A stretch of DNA of 64,000 nucleotides from positions 11,089,608 to 11,153,607 of the forward strand of contig NC_088299.1 in assembly GCF_032854445.1 (NCBI RefSeq). Reading direction: 5' to 3'. The position numbers and the translations under genes are program-made. Each line of letters opens with the position of its first letter. Position 1 is the stretch's first letter. This document shows, one piece after another, positions 49,096 to 60,451 of this stretch. A model generated the notes under the pieces. The model did not search any database. It had not been told where the DNA came from and saw only the letters and a list, made by a program, of their open reading frames with translations. Origin of the DNA: Liolophura sinensis. Lineage: Eukaryota; Mollusca; Polyplacophora; Chitonida; Chitonidae.

Positions 49096-49173
49096 ATGGC
49101 AGCGGTCTTACTGCGGTCGAGTGGACTGTTTATTTTAGTCCTGATGGTAACCTTGTCCACTACATGGGCCGAG
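49096..49173 (+). CDS. First exon encoding a signal peptide; gene otherwise unidentified
   Basis: ATG at 49096 is in a strong Kozak context (AACATGG, with A at -3 and G at +4) and opens 26 codons ending GAG, directly followed by a consensus splice donor GTAAGT (49174-49179), phase 0. The peptide has the layout of a secretory signal: basic n-region MAAVLLRSSG, hydrophobic core LFILVLMVTL, then STTWAE. Cleavage is likely after the Ala of TTWA, so the exon codes for little but the signal peptide, a common arrangement in animal secreted or membrane proteins. Downstream exons were not found within the window; the donor is followed by more than 14 kb of repeat-rich DNA that would be intron if the gene is real. 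The identity of the mature protein cannot be told. A longer frame at 49014-49214 overlaps in another phase and is not preferred. Confidence 0.6.
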
Positions 49174-49439
49174 GTAAGTACAGCAGTAATCCGTTTCTCA
49201 GAGTTAAGTGGTAATCACCTGTTTCCCTGAAGAGAGGGAAACTCACAGAAAGATGCTTTGTTTGACGTTAATATTGATACCGTTATGTTTTCATACAAAG
49301 TTAGTAAATTCCCAAAACGAATTAATGGATATCGTCATAATATCTTTTGACCAATCCTTTTTAGGCTTTTAAAATATAAAACCAAAACAAATCATGCATA
49401 TTGGATTCAACGCATCTCTTTATTTCCGCATCTGTACAT

Positions 49440-50135
49440 CATATATACATTTTCTTCTCATATTTATCTGACAAACGCGTGTGGTGTTTTAAAGGCATCA
49501 TAAAGTATTAAAATGTTGCATTAAAAACCTAAATGTGTTGGAAATGAAAATTTCATGTCTGATAACCATGTTAGAGTGAAAAGGTGAAGACACGTCGCCT
49601 GCTTGGTGACTCGAAACGTGGTTGACCACATGATTAAACCATGTAGCCAGCAATCAAGTGAAAACCACGGATGACGAACCTTTAGTTTTTCAATAATTTG
49701 AAACCATTTGTCGTAACACTTCTGATCTCCTTTTATATAACCCCTACTGTGACGATCATAAATTTTTTCTTCTCATATTTATCTGACGAACGCGTGTGGC
49801 GTTTTAATGTCGCCATTAAGTATTAAAATGTTGTATTAAAAATCTATATGTGTTGGAAATGAAAATTCCATGTCTGATAACCATGTTAGGGTGAAAAGGT
49901 GAAGACATGGCACTTGCTTGGCGACTCAGTACGTGGTTGACTACATGATTGAAACAAGTAAAAACCACGGATGACGAACGTTTTGCTTTTCTGTAATTTG
50001 AAAATATTTTTGTAACAGATCTGATCTCATTTTGTATAAGGCGTACTGTGAAGATCATACATATTTTTTCTTCTCGTATTTATCTTACAAACGCGCTTGG
50101 CGTTTTAAAGTCTCCATTAAGTATTAACAGATATA
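49440..50135. repeat. ~300-bp tandem repeat, 2.3 copies
   Basis: TTTCTTCTCATATTTATCTG occurs at 49451 and 49766, and TTTCTTCTCGTATTTATCTT at 50067 (spacings 315 and 301 bp). The intervening sequence (GTGTTGGAAATGAAAATT, ATGTCTGATAACCATGTTAG, ACCACGGATGACGAAC) is repeated with small indels. Lies in the putative first intron. Confidence 0.92.
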
Positions 50136-52692
50136 ATCTCCTTTATATAGGCCCTGTGGTATCAAAACAGTCGTAAAGTCAAGAAATAGTAAGGGGGTGA
50201 TGAAACCTTGTTAACGGGGTTTTGCAAATATAAGATTACAAAACTATTTAAGTAGTCATTTGTTTCGACGCTCAACAACGAACAAGTGCTTGACTTTGTT
50301 ACAATTGATTGATCAAATACAATATTTTATATTCGGCTGGTCTAACTTACTATACATTGGACTTGTTATATTTAATGATGGTGTGTCGAAAAATACTGTC
50401 ACGTCGACTAAAAGAAATTAGGCCTATGTATGTATTTCAAGGCAAAAACCATCAAATTCTGAGTTTCATCTTGTACTCTTTCTCAACTAAGAAACTCTAA
50501 TCTCCATATAATATTTTCATTCCAAAAAAATTCCCTTGAAGAATGATAGTTATAAGGTGATATTTTTCCCATTACTGTTAAGCGTGCGTGAAGGGCAGTT
50601 GTTTGTCAGCTTGATCGAGTGCGTGTGTACTCCTTTGAGTTCGCCTCAGAGGCACTTATCATGCTAAGGTGGTGGTCGGAATCTTGTCGTTGTCACTTAG
50701 TCTTAAGCAATCCTCTTAGAATCCCTCGATAGTAATCTCACGAATTTTTGTGACGAATGTAGCACGAATATTTGCTGCTCGTTAAAGAAGCATATACTGT
50801 CTTTGAATGCTGCACAGAGTACTCTATTCTCTGCCCACGTCACCAAGTTTCCCATAGTCATTGTCCAAGTTTTTCTCCTTAAATATGTTAAAGGATGGAT
50901 GGTTGCTTTAATGATAGAGATTATGTATCATTTATGCTCAAAAGTTTTGCTAAGTCTTTCACATTTGACCACAAATGTACAATGGAAATTCTTCTGATCA
51001 TTTTCAAAGGTTTGTGCCCAAATTCTGAAAGATTTCATGGCGTGATCATTGGATGACAGTTCTGAAAGACATACATGTGCGCAACTGTAGATGGGCTGTG
51101 TTTAACTTCAAACCGGACTATAAAAAGTACAATAGCTACTGTTCAATGCCAATATGCATGATGGGTCATAGATTTTGACAAGGTGAAGGAAAAAATCCTT
51201 TCTCGTCCAGCGACCTTGAAGTCCATTGGTGTTAAACGAATTTTCCCACTTGGGTCACTAAGTTGAATCATGAATTCCTTTTGGATGGATTCATAGGAGA
51301 ATAGATTTAACTGTGTAGATTTATTTGATCACAATCTCAAAGATGTTAAAAGTAATTAAACGTTACTTTAGAAGGAAATGAAAGTGCATTGGTACTCTAA
51401 AAAAAAGGCACTCGTTCAAATTCACGTTCATCGTCTTCGACTATTTTGAGATGAGATCTTGAGTTTAAATTCAGTAAGCATTTCTTTTCAGCAAGTAATC
51501 GAAACCTAACTGATAGTAATGGACTGTTATTCGTGGGTCATGCAGGTGATCTACGATGAAAAGACATAAAGCCTTGTTATGGAAACCCACAAATGAGATG
51601 AATCCCTCTTGAAAAGTTAATTACCATGTCCTATCCTCGAGAGTTCTTCAAACTTTAGCTAAAACCGTATTTGGATTACGCCTGAATTGGCGAACAAACG
51701 GTGTTGTTTCTGCTTCATACAACAGAGGGATGTAAGTCATAAAACCGATATCAATATGTGCTTTGCGTGTATCTGTCTATGATTGATTTTTCCTCCGATG
51801 CTAATCCTTTCTGTGTCATCGCGCACCACTTGATTGTTATTGAATGTCGTCCATTTCTAGCATAGATCTTTGTTTGCTTGGAACCATGACAAGAACTGCG
51901 GCATACCCATTGTTCTAAACTAACGATAATAAGAGCTAGTACACTTTGTGGATCCCCAGAGGGAGGGGGGCGGTATTCACTGGCCAGGGACGCATGTTTA
52001 ATATGGACGGTGGTTGGGAGCTAATCTTTGTCAGTACCCCTTCTGGTCACCGTATCGTCGTTAATGTATTTGTATTAGCCCGGAGTCCACGGCAGATTGA
52101 TCATATTAGCCTGCTGAGAGAGGAGATCAGACGAGCTGTGAGTTTTTCATCGTGGGATATTTCCTGGAAATAAAGAAACAGGGGACCTGGCAAATTGGCG
52201 TTGTTTGACTTAAACTTCATAGCCGGTTATTCCATTGTCGCTTATGATCCACCTGGAATGATCACTGGAGGCCTGGTCAGCATTATGCCCCTGTCCCCTT
52301 GGGCATCTGGTGGGGGTGTCCGCTGTCATTCACATCGTCAATAAAATGTCATATGTTCAAATCAATAGTCAAAATGACTCTGAGGCAAAACAAGTAGCTG
52401 ACCAGAACCGTCCTATGACAACCTCTAACCTATTTATCCGCAAATCTCATGCGTGTCGAATTCATCAGAGATTCGTCCAAGGTTCTCTCATTCAATCAAA
52501 ACAACAGACAAAGTTGTAAACCATGGTACTGATCAACGCTGTACACGAGGTTTTGATGTGTGATACGCTTTTGGGTAGATGTCCATTCCAGTCTCTACCC
52601 TAAAACCAGCCAGTAATATGCGGTTATCGCTTTCAATCTTTGCTCACAGACAAAAGATGACCTCTGCTCGGTGATCATCCAACTTGGACATC
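50136..52692. other. Low-copy DNA, no exon identified
   Basis: Searched for phase-0 exons following the donor at 49174. Sites such as TTTCTTTTCAG (51495) lead to stops within a few codons. The plus frame at 51946-52173 has no recognised domain. Confidence 0.4.
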
Positions 52693-52825
52693 TGGGGCCC
52701 GTTTCACAAAGCCTAACGTATCGTTACGTCCGGTTAACTTCCATGACGGCCAATGCTGCAAGTATTTTGTCACCATGGTAGTTACATGGGTGTTGCGCTA
52801 CACGCGCTGTGTGAAACGGGTCCAT
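52693..52825. mobile_element. Short inverted-repeat element (MITE-like)
   Basis: TGGGGCCCGTTTCACAAAGC at the left is nearly complementary to GCTGTGTGAAACGGGTCCA at the right, enclosing about 95 bp. Compact elements ending GGGCCCGTTTCA are known repeats of many marine invertebrate genomes. There is no coding capacity. Confidence 0.65.
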
Positions 52826-54130
52826 GAACCGAAGGTTGTAAGCAACTTATACATATTGTTTCATTGTTTGAGCGGGGTTATTTCGTTTAAAGAATCACTG
52901 TTTTGGATTGGAAGGCATGTTTCAAATATTAAATATATCTTAATTAATAAACAAGTAGCATACATAGGCTTGTAAAACTATATATATTAGGATATATAAT
53001 CCCTAATTTTAATAACTCTTAGAAGTGTTACAATGCGCTGTGTAAAATTATTGATATCTTGATGAAAACCGGTATAGCCTGTGTGAGTAATTCTTTGCAG
53101 CTGTCGAAGTGATATGTGTCTGTTCGCGTTATCGATGTGGTTTCATATGGAGCATTTGTGTTATCCATTACGTTGCATGGTACCGTTCCAAGAAATAGGC
53201 GTCGATCTGTGCAGTGCTTATAGGCCTGCTAGCGATAACTAGAGAGAACTTCCCTTTAGCACGGACGGTATAAACTGCTGGACAGTCATATCCAAGTTCA
53301 ACTTCACGCCATACAGGCAAGCTTTTACAACAGAATCTGTAAAGCTGGTACATGAGCGAACACCTGGTATGCGTCAACTAAACACTAGATACGTGTGTCC
53401 CGGTAAAGTTAAAAGCTAAACCGGTAGACACTCACAATGAATGACTCGGGGATAATGTCATTGGATGTATGGATTACGAAGATTTAATATCTACATCGCA
53501 ATTTCAGCTGGGCAAACTCTGACGTGACATTGGGAGGTTCGGAGCATGGGTTTGAAAATTATTAGCAAAAATTATCACCACTAATTATCAATTTCAATTA
53601 TCCCATTGAACTCTCCTCGCAGTTTAAGTTCAGTCACCACAAACATTCATGACTACAATCGTTCGACGTCTTTGGTTTCCTACGGAATCTTTCTCTGGAT
53701 ACAAAGGGAACAATGAGCTACTTTGAAGACGGTATTGATAAGGGGTGGTATTTATGCCAATAAAGCCACACAAGTGTCCCGAAGCCTAGCAAGTACGGCT
53801 ACAATACGATTAACAAGATCGCACTTCTCTGTAATAAGTTTAGGTTTCGCAGGAGATACATCGTCTTTTGTGTCTTGTCCTGCCTTGGCTCCTACACATT
53901 TACATGACGCTGGTCGATCGGTCAGAGCCTTTCAAAATCATTAGTAATCGTGGAGAGACCTTTTGGACCGTATCCACTCTGTCTGGGTTTCCATAATTGG
54001 AGTAAATCCCGAGGCAAGACTAACAATAAACCATATCAGCTATATACCCATCCTGGTTTTCATGTGTAAATGCTGTTTCACGTAGTACCTACATGTAGTG
54101 GACAAATAGTGAAAAATTATACCCGTAAAA
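52826..54130. other. Low-copy DNA, no gene seen
   Basis: Frames at 53168-53377 (minus) and 53723-53944 (plus) are unrecognised and lack splice signals. Confidence 0.4.
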
Positions 54131-54137
54131 TAATAAG

Positions 54138-54194
54138 ACGTAATAATAATAAAAAATAAAAATAAAAATAATAATAATAATAATAATAATAAAA
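54138..54194. repeat. (AAT)n/(AAAAT)n microsatellite
   Basis: AATAATAATAAAAAATAAAA followed by about nine AAT units, ending in AAAAAGGGGG. Gives poly-Leu/Ile readings on the minus strand that are not genes. Confidence 0.9.
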
Positions 54195-54289
54195 AGGGGG
54201 TCCAAGTTGGGGAATGTCCAGAAACAAAGAACACGTGAAGTTCGTATCATCTTTGAATGTACAGCTTTCTTGCCGAGATGATGCAATTT

Positions 54290-54840
54290 AAATAGTTATA
54301 CGTGAAATTTGACGGAACTTTTGGTGAGGAAAAGAAAATACTGAAAAGTTTTATCTTTTTGAAAAATTTTAACTATTACACCCAACTTCCACCAAATAAA
54401 AAAGTATACCTGTAGAAGCGAATTTCTTCCACGGACACCCTTAAAACTAAGGTACGAACTTCAGGAAGATTTCGAAGATTCAATGAGCTAAAACAAGGCA
54501 CAGTTAAAGATTGCATTTTTGAAAATATTGCTACCTTGCAAAACGAAAAAATGACACAACTAAATTTTCGGAGACTTTTACAGTAGCATCAAGAAAGACA
54601 TGAGATTTCGGCAGGTTATAGTGTGAAACAAAATGCTGTGAAGAATTGCATCTTTCTAGTAATTTATCACTACCTTGCTAAAATATGCTCATGAGAGTAT
54701 TTCTTCAGTAGAGCCTACATGTATTGACACGCTTATAAATAATGTGTGAGGTTCCGGAAGTGTTTGGTGTGAAACAGAGGACAGTGAAAGACTGCATCTT
54801 TCTTTGAATTTATTACTACTTTGCCAAAAAAAAAACAAAA
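54290..54840. repeat. Degenerate 135-146-bp tandem repeat, about 4 units
   Basis: The motif GTGTGAAACA, ACAGTGAAAGACTGCATCTT, TTTATTACTACTTTGCC recurs with decreasing similarity; the TTGCAT/CTGCAT anchor is at about 54511, 54646 and 54792. Confidence 0.65.
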
Positions 54841-54899
54841 CACGCCAGTGTTTTCATCTGTTTTTCATCTGTACTTGAACCAAGGACAAGAAGTGGTTT

Positions 54900-55100
54900 G
54901 CGAGGTTTGGTGCTAAGGGGCGTGTAAATTGCTATTGTTTAGGCATTTAAATGAACAGTTAGAATAAAACCCTGACTGAGGTAAACTGACACTAGGCCGT
55001 ATCTCACCGATTACGTGTGACCATTTCCCACCTATCACACTGTCGTGTGGTCTTAATCTCTATGCTGTACGTCTTAACTACATCGTATTCCTGCATAAAC
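54900..55100 (+). repeat. Module V, partial copy
   Basis: GGCGTGTAAATTGCTATTGT, AGTTAGAATAAAACCCTGAC, GAGGTAAACTGACACTAGGC and CACACTGTCGTGTGG. Repeats at 55289 with an offset of about 370 bp. Confidence 0.75.
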
Positions 55101-55159
55101 CAGGTTTCTGTTGGTGGACTAAGCATCCCCGAAGCCTGATCCTTTTGCATTGTTCTGAT

Positions 55160-55680
55160 GCGATTGTATGTCAAATGTGATGACAAGACAGCATTTTGAG
55201 TAATTCTAGATCACTGAGGTGTACTAAATTGGAGTTAACATCACCCCATATTTTTTTACCTAATTTTGCTTCAGGCCTTGTGCCAGAGGGCGTGTAAATT
55301 GCTACTATTTATGCATTTACATGAACAGTTAGAATAAAACCCTGACTTGAGTAAACTGACAAGAGGCCGTATTTCACAGGTAACGTTTGACTATTTTCCA
55401 ACTATCACACTATCGTAGCTGCTCTGGTTTTCCCCTCATTGCTGTTACAGCAGTCTTTTATAGTTCATATACAATGCTAATCCAACGTAAATTATCCCGA
55501 TCCAAACGTCACTTCTTCGAGATATGCCCGTTAACTTACAGCACAATACTGAATGTTATGGTAGTCACAGATGCTGTAATTGTATACTGTTGGTATAATA
55601 AAATAATTCATCGTGCCAAAAGTCTTTGGCAAAGCCCTTTAAAACGTAAAACTAAGTTGTAAGAAGAGCATATGCGACGT
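55160..55680 (+). repeat. Module V, copy
   Basis: CAAATGTGATGACAAGACAG, TTACCTAATTTTGCTTCAGG, GGCGTGTAAATTGCTACTAT, GGCCGTATTTCACAGGTAAC and CTGCTCTGGTTTTCCCC. The stretch ATTTCACAGGTAACG at 55371 is the uninterrupted counterpart of the SINE-B insertion point at 63073. Confidence 0.75.
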
Positions 55681-55812
55681 ACAGTCTGCTGTGTAGTATT
55701 TCACTCCGCGGAGAATGTTTACGTTAAAATCTCTCACCCTAATCATGGAAATGATAAATAAGCAATGCACGGGTGATCGTTATTTATTTAAGTCAAGTCC
55801 CGTTAGTAATAT

Positions 55813-55915
55813 TAAATTATTTATTTATTTATTTATATGGTTTAACGTTGTACTCCAAATACTTCATTCATACCTCGGCGGTTAGTCCTATAGTTGATGA
55901 AACCGAAGTGACCCG
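55813..55915 (-). mobile_element. SINE-A fragment, diverged, within module V
   Basis: TTATTTATTTATTTATTTAT, then GGTTTAACGTTGTACTCCAA, CTTCATTCATACCTCGGCGG. Only the 3' half, strongly diverged. Confidence 0.65.
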
Positions 55916-55949
55916 GATTAACAATTGGTCTGGTTCTTTTTTTTTTATA

Positions 55950-56390
55950 TTTTTGTTTATTAAATGTGATGAAAAAAGCGGCATATTGAGTATTTTTAGA
56001 CCAGTTACGTGTAAAAAATTAAAGGTATCATCATCACCATTTTCTTCCCTAATTCTGCTTAAGCCATGGTGCCAATCGGATTGAATATTGCTAGTATCTA
56101 TGCATTTGTAGGGACGGTTAGAATGCAACTCTGAAATAACTAAAATAAAATGAAAACAGGCCGATTATCGGCTGTTATGTGCTACTTGCCAGATATCACA
56201 CTGTCATCGCTGCTTTGGTTTTACTCTTTATGCTGGAAGTCATTTAGAATTGGAAACCAGTTGAGGAACTCTCTATCAAGACACAGCTGTACTTCTTTTA
56301 CAGTGATTGGATACTACGCTTGGGCTTTACGCTTATCCATGAAGATTTCATGCACTTTCGGCGCTTTCATGAATTGGTAGGCGACGTAGT
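55950..56390 (+). repeat. Module V, copy
   Basis: TTAAATGTGATGAAAAAAGC, CCCTAATTCTGCTTAAGCC, ATTGCTAGTATCTATGCATT, CACACTGTCATCGCTGCTTT and TTTACTCTTTATGCTGG. Third copy in 1.5 kb. Confidence 0.7.
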
Positions 56391-57329
56391 GACATAAATT
56401 ACCGAGATAACGTATCCAAATGCTTGTGGTTATTATCGTCATGAATGTGGGAGAGGATAACGAAATTAAATGATGCGAAAAAGGTCTTTCCTATCTTTTT
56501 AAGTCGTATTGAACATTCTTGAGTGGCATTTTGACGTATATGCCAGTCAAAATATAGAAACATTTTTACAGAAACAAAAAGCACAAAAACAATGAGAGAC
56601 AACAGCTTTCGTTGCTGCATTATGGACAGTCACGCTAGTGGTTGTGTTTTCCTGATAAAGAACTGTAATGTAATCCGTTATGGTAATCTGAAATGCCAAA
56701 CGTCACGGATTTAAAATGGATTTCCAAAGTTACAAATTTCACCGCCGCGTGCGCTTGCCTTGTACAAATAATCAGTGGACTAAGAATGATTTTAGTCGGA
56801 TGCACACGAGACTAAAAACAAACTCTACTGAAGCTTAAGGCAATAATGAGAGTGGGGGGATCCAGTAAAAACAGATCGACCAAATCGGTTTCCGCTTCAT
56901 GGGAAACCAACCAATGACAGTGCAAGCGGCATAGTTTAACACACATTTTGGGTTTTCATTACGGAATTATACGCAAGCTCTTCCATCTCGCTATTCCTTC
57001 TGTCACCTTGGCATGTTTGTTCTCACAAATTAACGACTGAACAAACAGACTTCTCACATTAGTCGACTGCAAGCAAAACGTAAGACGCACTGAATATTTA
57101 CAAATTTCATAAGCCCATAAAGTAATTAGGTCCAGTAAAAATAGTACGTCCGGTTTCAGTATTATGGTAGAACATTCCCAAAAAATCTCCATTGGCTTCA
57201 CTCAGTCATTTAATTTTAGACCATATTTCTAGTTTATCAGGTTCTCTGGCCATTACTGTCATTCTCGACAAACAGTGAATAGCTTCAGTAGGATACCTCT
57301 ACTGTCTAAACTACTTCCGTTACTTCCAA
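56391..57329. other. Low-copy DNA, no gene seen
   Basis: Nothing recognised apart from chance frames of 70-80 codons. Confidence 0.4.
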
Positions 57330-57605
57330 CATAGTCGCCATGGTGGAGGACAAGATACTCATTAGTCTGACGCAGGTGAGACCAATCCTCCTAGGAACGG
57401 AGTCGACATGGTGGAGGACAAGATACCTATAACTCTGATGCAGGTGAGATCAATCCAGCTTGCACGCGAGTCGCCATGGTGCGGGACAAGATACACATTG
57501 CTCTCATGCAGGTGAGGTCAATCCAGCTTGGACCCGAGTCGCTATGGTGCAGAACAAGATACCCATTATTCTGATGCAGATTAGATGTTTGAATCACAAG
57601 GCACA
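57330..57605 (+). repeat. 68-bp tandem repeat, 4 copies
   Basis: CATGGTGGAGGACAAGATAC-like unit starts at 57339, 57407, 57475 and 57543, exactly 68 bp apart. The first three units contain ATGGTG followed by ten open codons and a CAG/GTGAG splice-donor-like sequence; the fourth has CAG/ATTAG. 68 is not a multiple of 3, so no frame runs through the array unbroken. I class it as a repeat. Confidence 0.92.
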
Positions 57606-60161
57606 AGTATTCTTGGTTCAATCCCAACCTCGGACAGGGTATTTTCGAGATCCTGGCGCCTCTACTATTCTGGAAACCTCGACGACAATCAATGGTCGCC
57701 TGCGCTCATGTAGATGTATATATAGGTGACCTTGTTTAAATTTTTTTTTAAATCGCTTACGTTCCAGCAACATGGGGACACAAATCGAAGTCGTTGTGTG
57801 GGTGAAGTTTGCCTATTACACAGGCATTATAATTGGTTTTAAAGGATTTTCAACACTCATTCTGCCAGCAAGGAAGTGGTCTACGTTCTACGGATCATGC
57901 TGTAAACTCTGTAAACCAAACTCTGCATGTATGAATACTTCTCTCAAGTTGTATTGGTATCAGTTTCAGTAAATTTAATTAAGCATGAATTCGCTCCACG
58001 CATGCGGATGTGCAAAAAGCATCTGTAGATTGGCTATACACGAACTTTGCATCATTCTCTCTATCTGTTTTGTGTTCGGAATTAACTGCCACTGAAATAA
58101 TTCCCCAAACGAAGTGAAAAGGCAAATAAGGAGTATTGCAGTCGAAAAATTTCTATCCGGTATTGTTTACGTTGTTATAGGATTGATTTTGAGTAATCTC
58201 TTTACCACGCTTTAGTCTGGCATTACAGTAATTGCATTATACCCGTGTGATCACATACAATTAGAAGCTAGCTCCACGGTCTATCGATCTACGGTTTAGT
58301 CTGAGAGCGCAGATTATCAGAAAGTCTTTAAGTTGGTTTTTTCTCTGACTTGGCGTCTTGGCACTAATTCCCTCTGCGAAAGGTACCAGTTTCAATATAA
58401 CGTGAAATGTACCAGACACCATTTCGTTACAATTTGTACCATATTAAAGATTATTAGGAAAATGGCAAAAGTGTTAATGTTTATTGCCTTTTTTTGATTG
58501 ACATGTGTTGATAAATAAGCTATAGTGTTCTCCTTTGGCAGCCACCTTCTACTGATATCATTAAAATTGTTAGGCAAATCTTTGGTGTCCTCTTTAATGC
58601 CTAAGACTAAGTGTTTTTTTGTTGTTTTTTGGGTCACTTTTTTAATTTTACACGCTTTCAGTTTTTCTCTGCAAAGTGGATCTGCCATGTGCATTCAAGT
58701 TGCTTTTTATACCATTTCTGTTACCATTAGTCAGCTATTACTCTGTTCTCGCTTCTCTCGCTTACTTCCTATGCTGTACTTTATATTTACTTAAACTTAC
58801 AAGGTTTTACCCACAAGCACATTGTAACACCTTTATATTTTGCGTAATAATCTCCCTTTATCTAAATCGATAGATATTATTTGATTGGTATTTAACGTCT
58901 TGCTAAAATGTTTTCGCTTATACGATGGCGGTTGGGTTTATAGGCGGAACAAATCCGGAAATCCCGAATGAAACAAAAGCGCTTACACTTTTATACCTAA
59001 CTGAAAGCCACAACTTAACCAGCAAGACGCTGATTTAAACCGCGATTTTATTGGTCAGGGGCCGATTGGATGCCACGAGTGTTACGCTTTAAACAAATTA
59101 ACCAGTGGGGAACCTCCCGTGATTTGAAATGACCGATTGAAACTAAGGATGGGTCCTGGAAACTTTCACTGGGAAACTTATTCCTCTGGACTGCTTGCCT
59201 GTGCTGCGGCGGTTCTGTCCTTCTTAGACATAGGAAGCTGTCCCTACTAATTAGTCACTACCTATTGAGCTGGTAGAGTTTTGTCGCTGAAAGGTGTTCG
59301 GTGCGTCTCCTCGCCAGAACCAATAAACCATCCATCAGAAAACGTGAAAGAAATCTCCAGCAATAACAGCTTGGGTTCGGCGTTGGCACGAAAGCATGTC
59401 AGCAAAGGGTGTCCACGTGGAAAACTGGTTTCATTGGCTGCCTGAGATAACCAGACTGTGGTTGTATTGATCTATAAGCAGACGTTAAACGTCAGCTACT
59501 CCGACCAAATCACCAGCGCGTGAAAAACTGATCACCTCTAAAATATGACATCCCTCCGCGGCGTCCTAGCAGGGTGTGAAATGCGGATTGACCATCCCGA
59601 AAACACCGGCGTCACGTGTTGACCAGCAAAAGTATTAAACTGACCCTCAGGGAGAGGAGCATTATGCCGGAAATAAAAGGGCTGATAACTACCCGGTGAA
59701 GGGTACATACACCACCAACAACACCCGAGGGAGCCGAAATCAATTCGTCCGCAACAGCAGGTTGATCATGCTGAAGCTGGGATGGGTGTTCTCTATTTTA
59801 CCACAAAGGGTCACCTTTGGGTCATTTCGAACATCCTCATTTTCCCATTTAATTACGAACCTTCCTCTCCATGTTGATAATTTCGCCGTGTTTCGTCCCA
59901 GTCGAGATACTGGTACGGTTGTACTGGCGTCAAGATTTTGTATCTGTGAAGATTTTATTTTACAGTTAAATCAACGGTCTGTGCTCAACTATACACTGTT
60001 GCATATGTCCCCCGGAAAAAACCATGTTGAAAATTACGCCTAAAGTTCGTACCCAGACGCAATTATATGACCAGTTAGAGTATGAGGATATTCAATTTTG
60101 TGACCAATTACTAAAGAACTTATTTCTTTATTAATCTGATAATTTAACTGTAAAAAAATCT
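57606..60161. other. Low-copy DNA with one SINE fragment, no gene identified
   Basis: A diverged SINE-A 3' fragment lies on the minus strand at 58879-58980 (TTTGATTGGTATTTAACGTC, CTTATACGATGGCGG). The interval 59040-59700 is less AT-rich than its surroundings. The longest frames (minus 58392-58694, 100 codons; plus 59696-60043, 115 codons) have no recognisable domain and no convincing splice context. Confidence 0.4.
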
Positions 60162-60451
60162 GAGTCAGTGAGTGAGTGCTTGGGGTTTATCGTCGTGCTT
60201 AACATTTTTTCGGACATATGACGACGAAGGAATGAGTGCATGTAATGTGCTTCCTTGTTGCAGACGGATTTCCACCGCTCTTTTATCTAGTGCTGCTTTA
60301 CTGAGACGCCCTACCGAAGGCAAGTAATGCGCCCCGCCCGAGCCATTATACTGATACGGCTCAACCAGTTGTTGCACTATTCCCTTCATGCTGAACGCCA
60401 AGCGAGGACATTACAAGTTCCTCTTTTAAGGTCTTAGGTGTGACTCGACCC
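60162..60451 (-). mobile_element. SINE-B, nearly full length
   Basis: Reversed tail GAGTCAGTGAGTGAGTGC, GGTTTATCGTCGTGCTTAAC, GCCATTATACTGATACGG, then GTCTTAGGTGTGACTCGACC at the head-proximal end. The flanks AAAAAAATCTGA (left) and AAAAATAATCTGA (right) may be a degraded target duplication. Part of the tRNA head is missing. Confidence 0.9.

Noticed and set aside
53168-53377. 69-codon minus-strand frame with protein-like composition
   Set aside because: No recognisable family, splice sites or paralogue; within the length expected by chance.
58392-58694. 100-codon lysine-rich minus-strand frame
   Set aside because: Complement of T-rich DNA with an equally long frame on the other strand; no domain.
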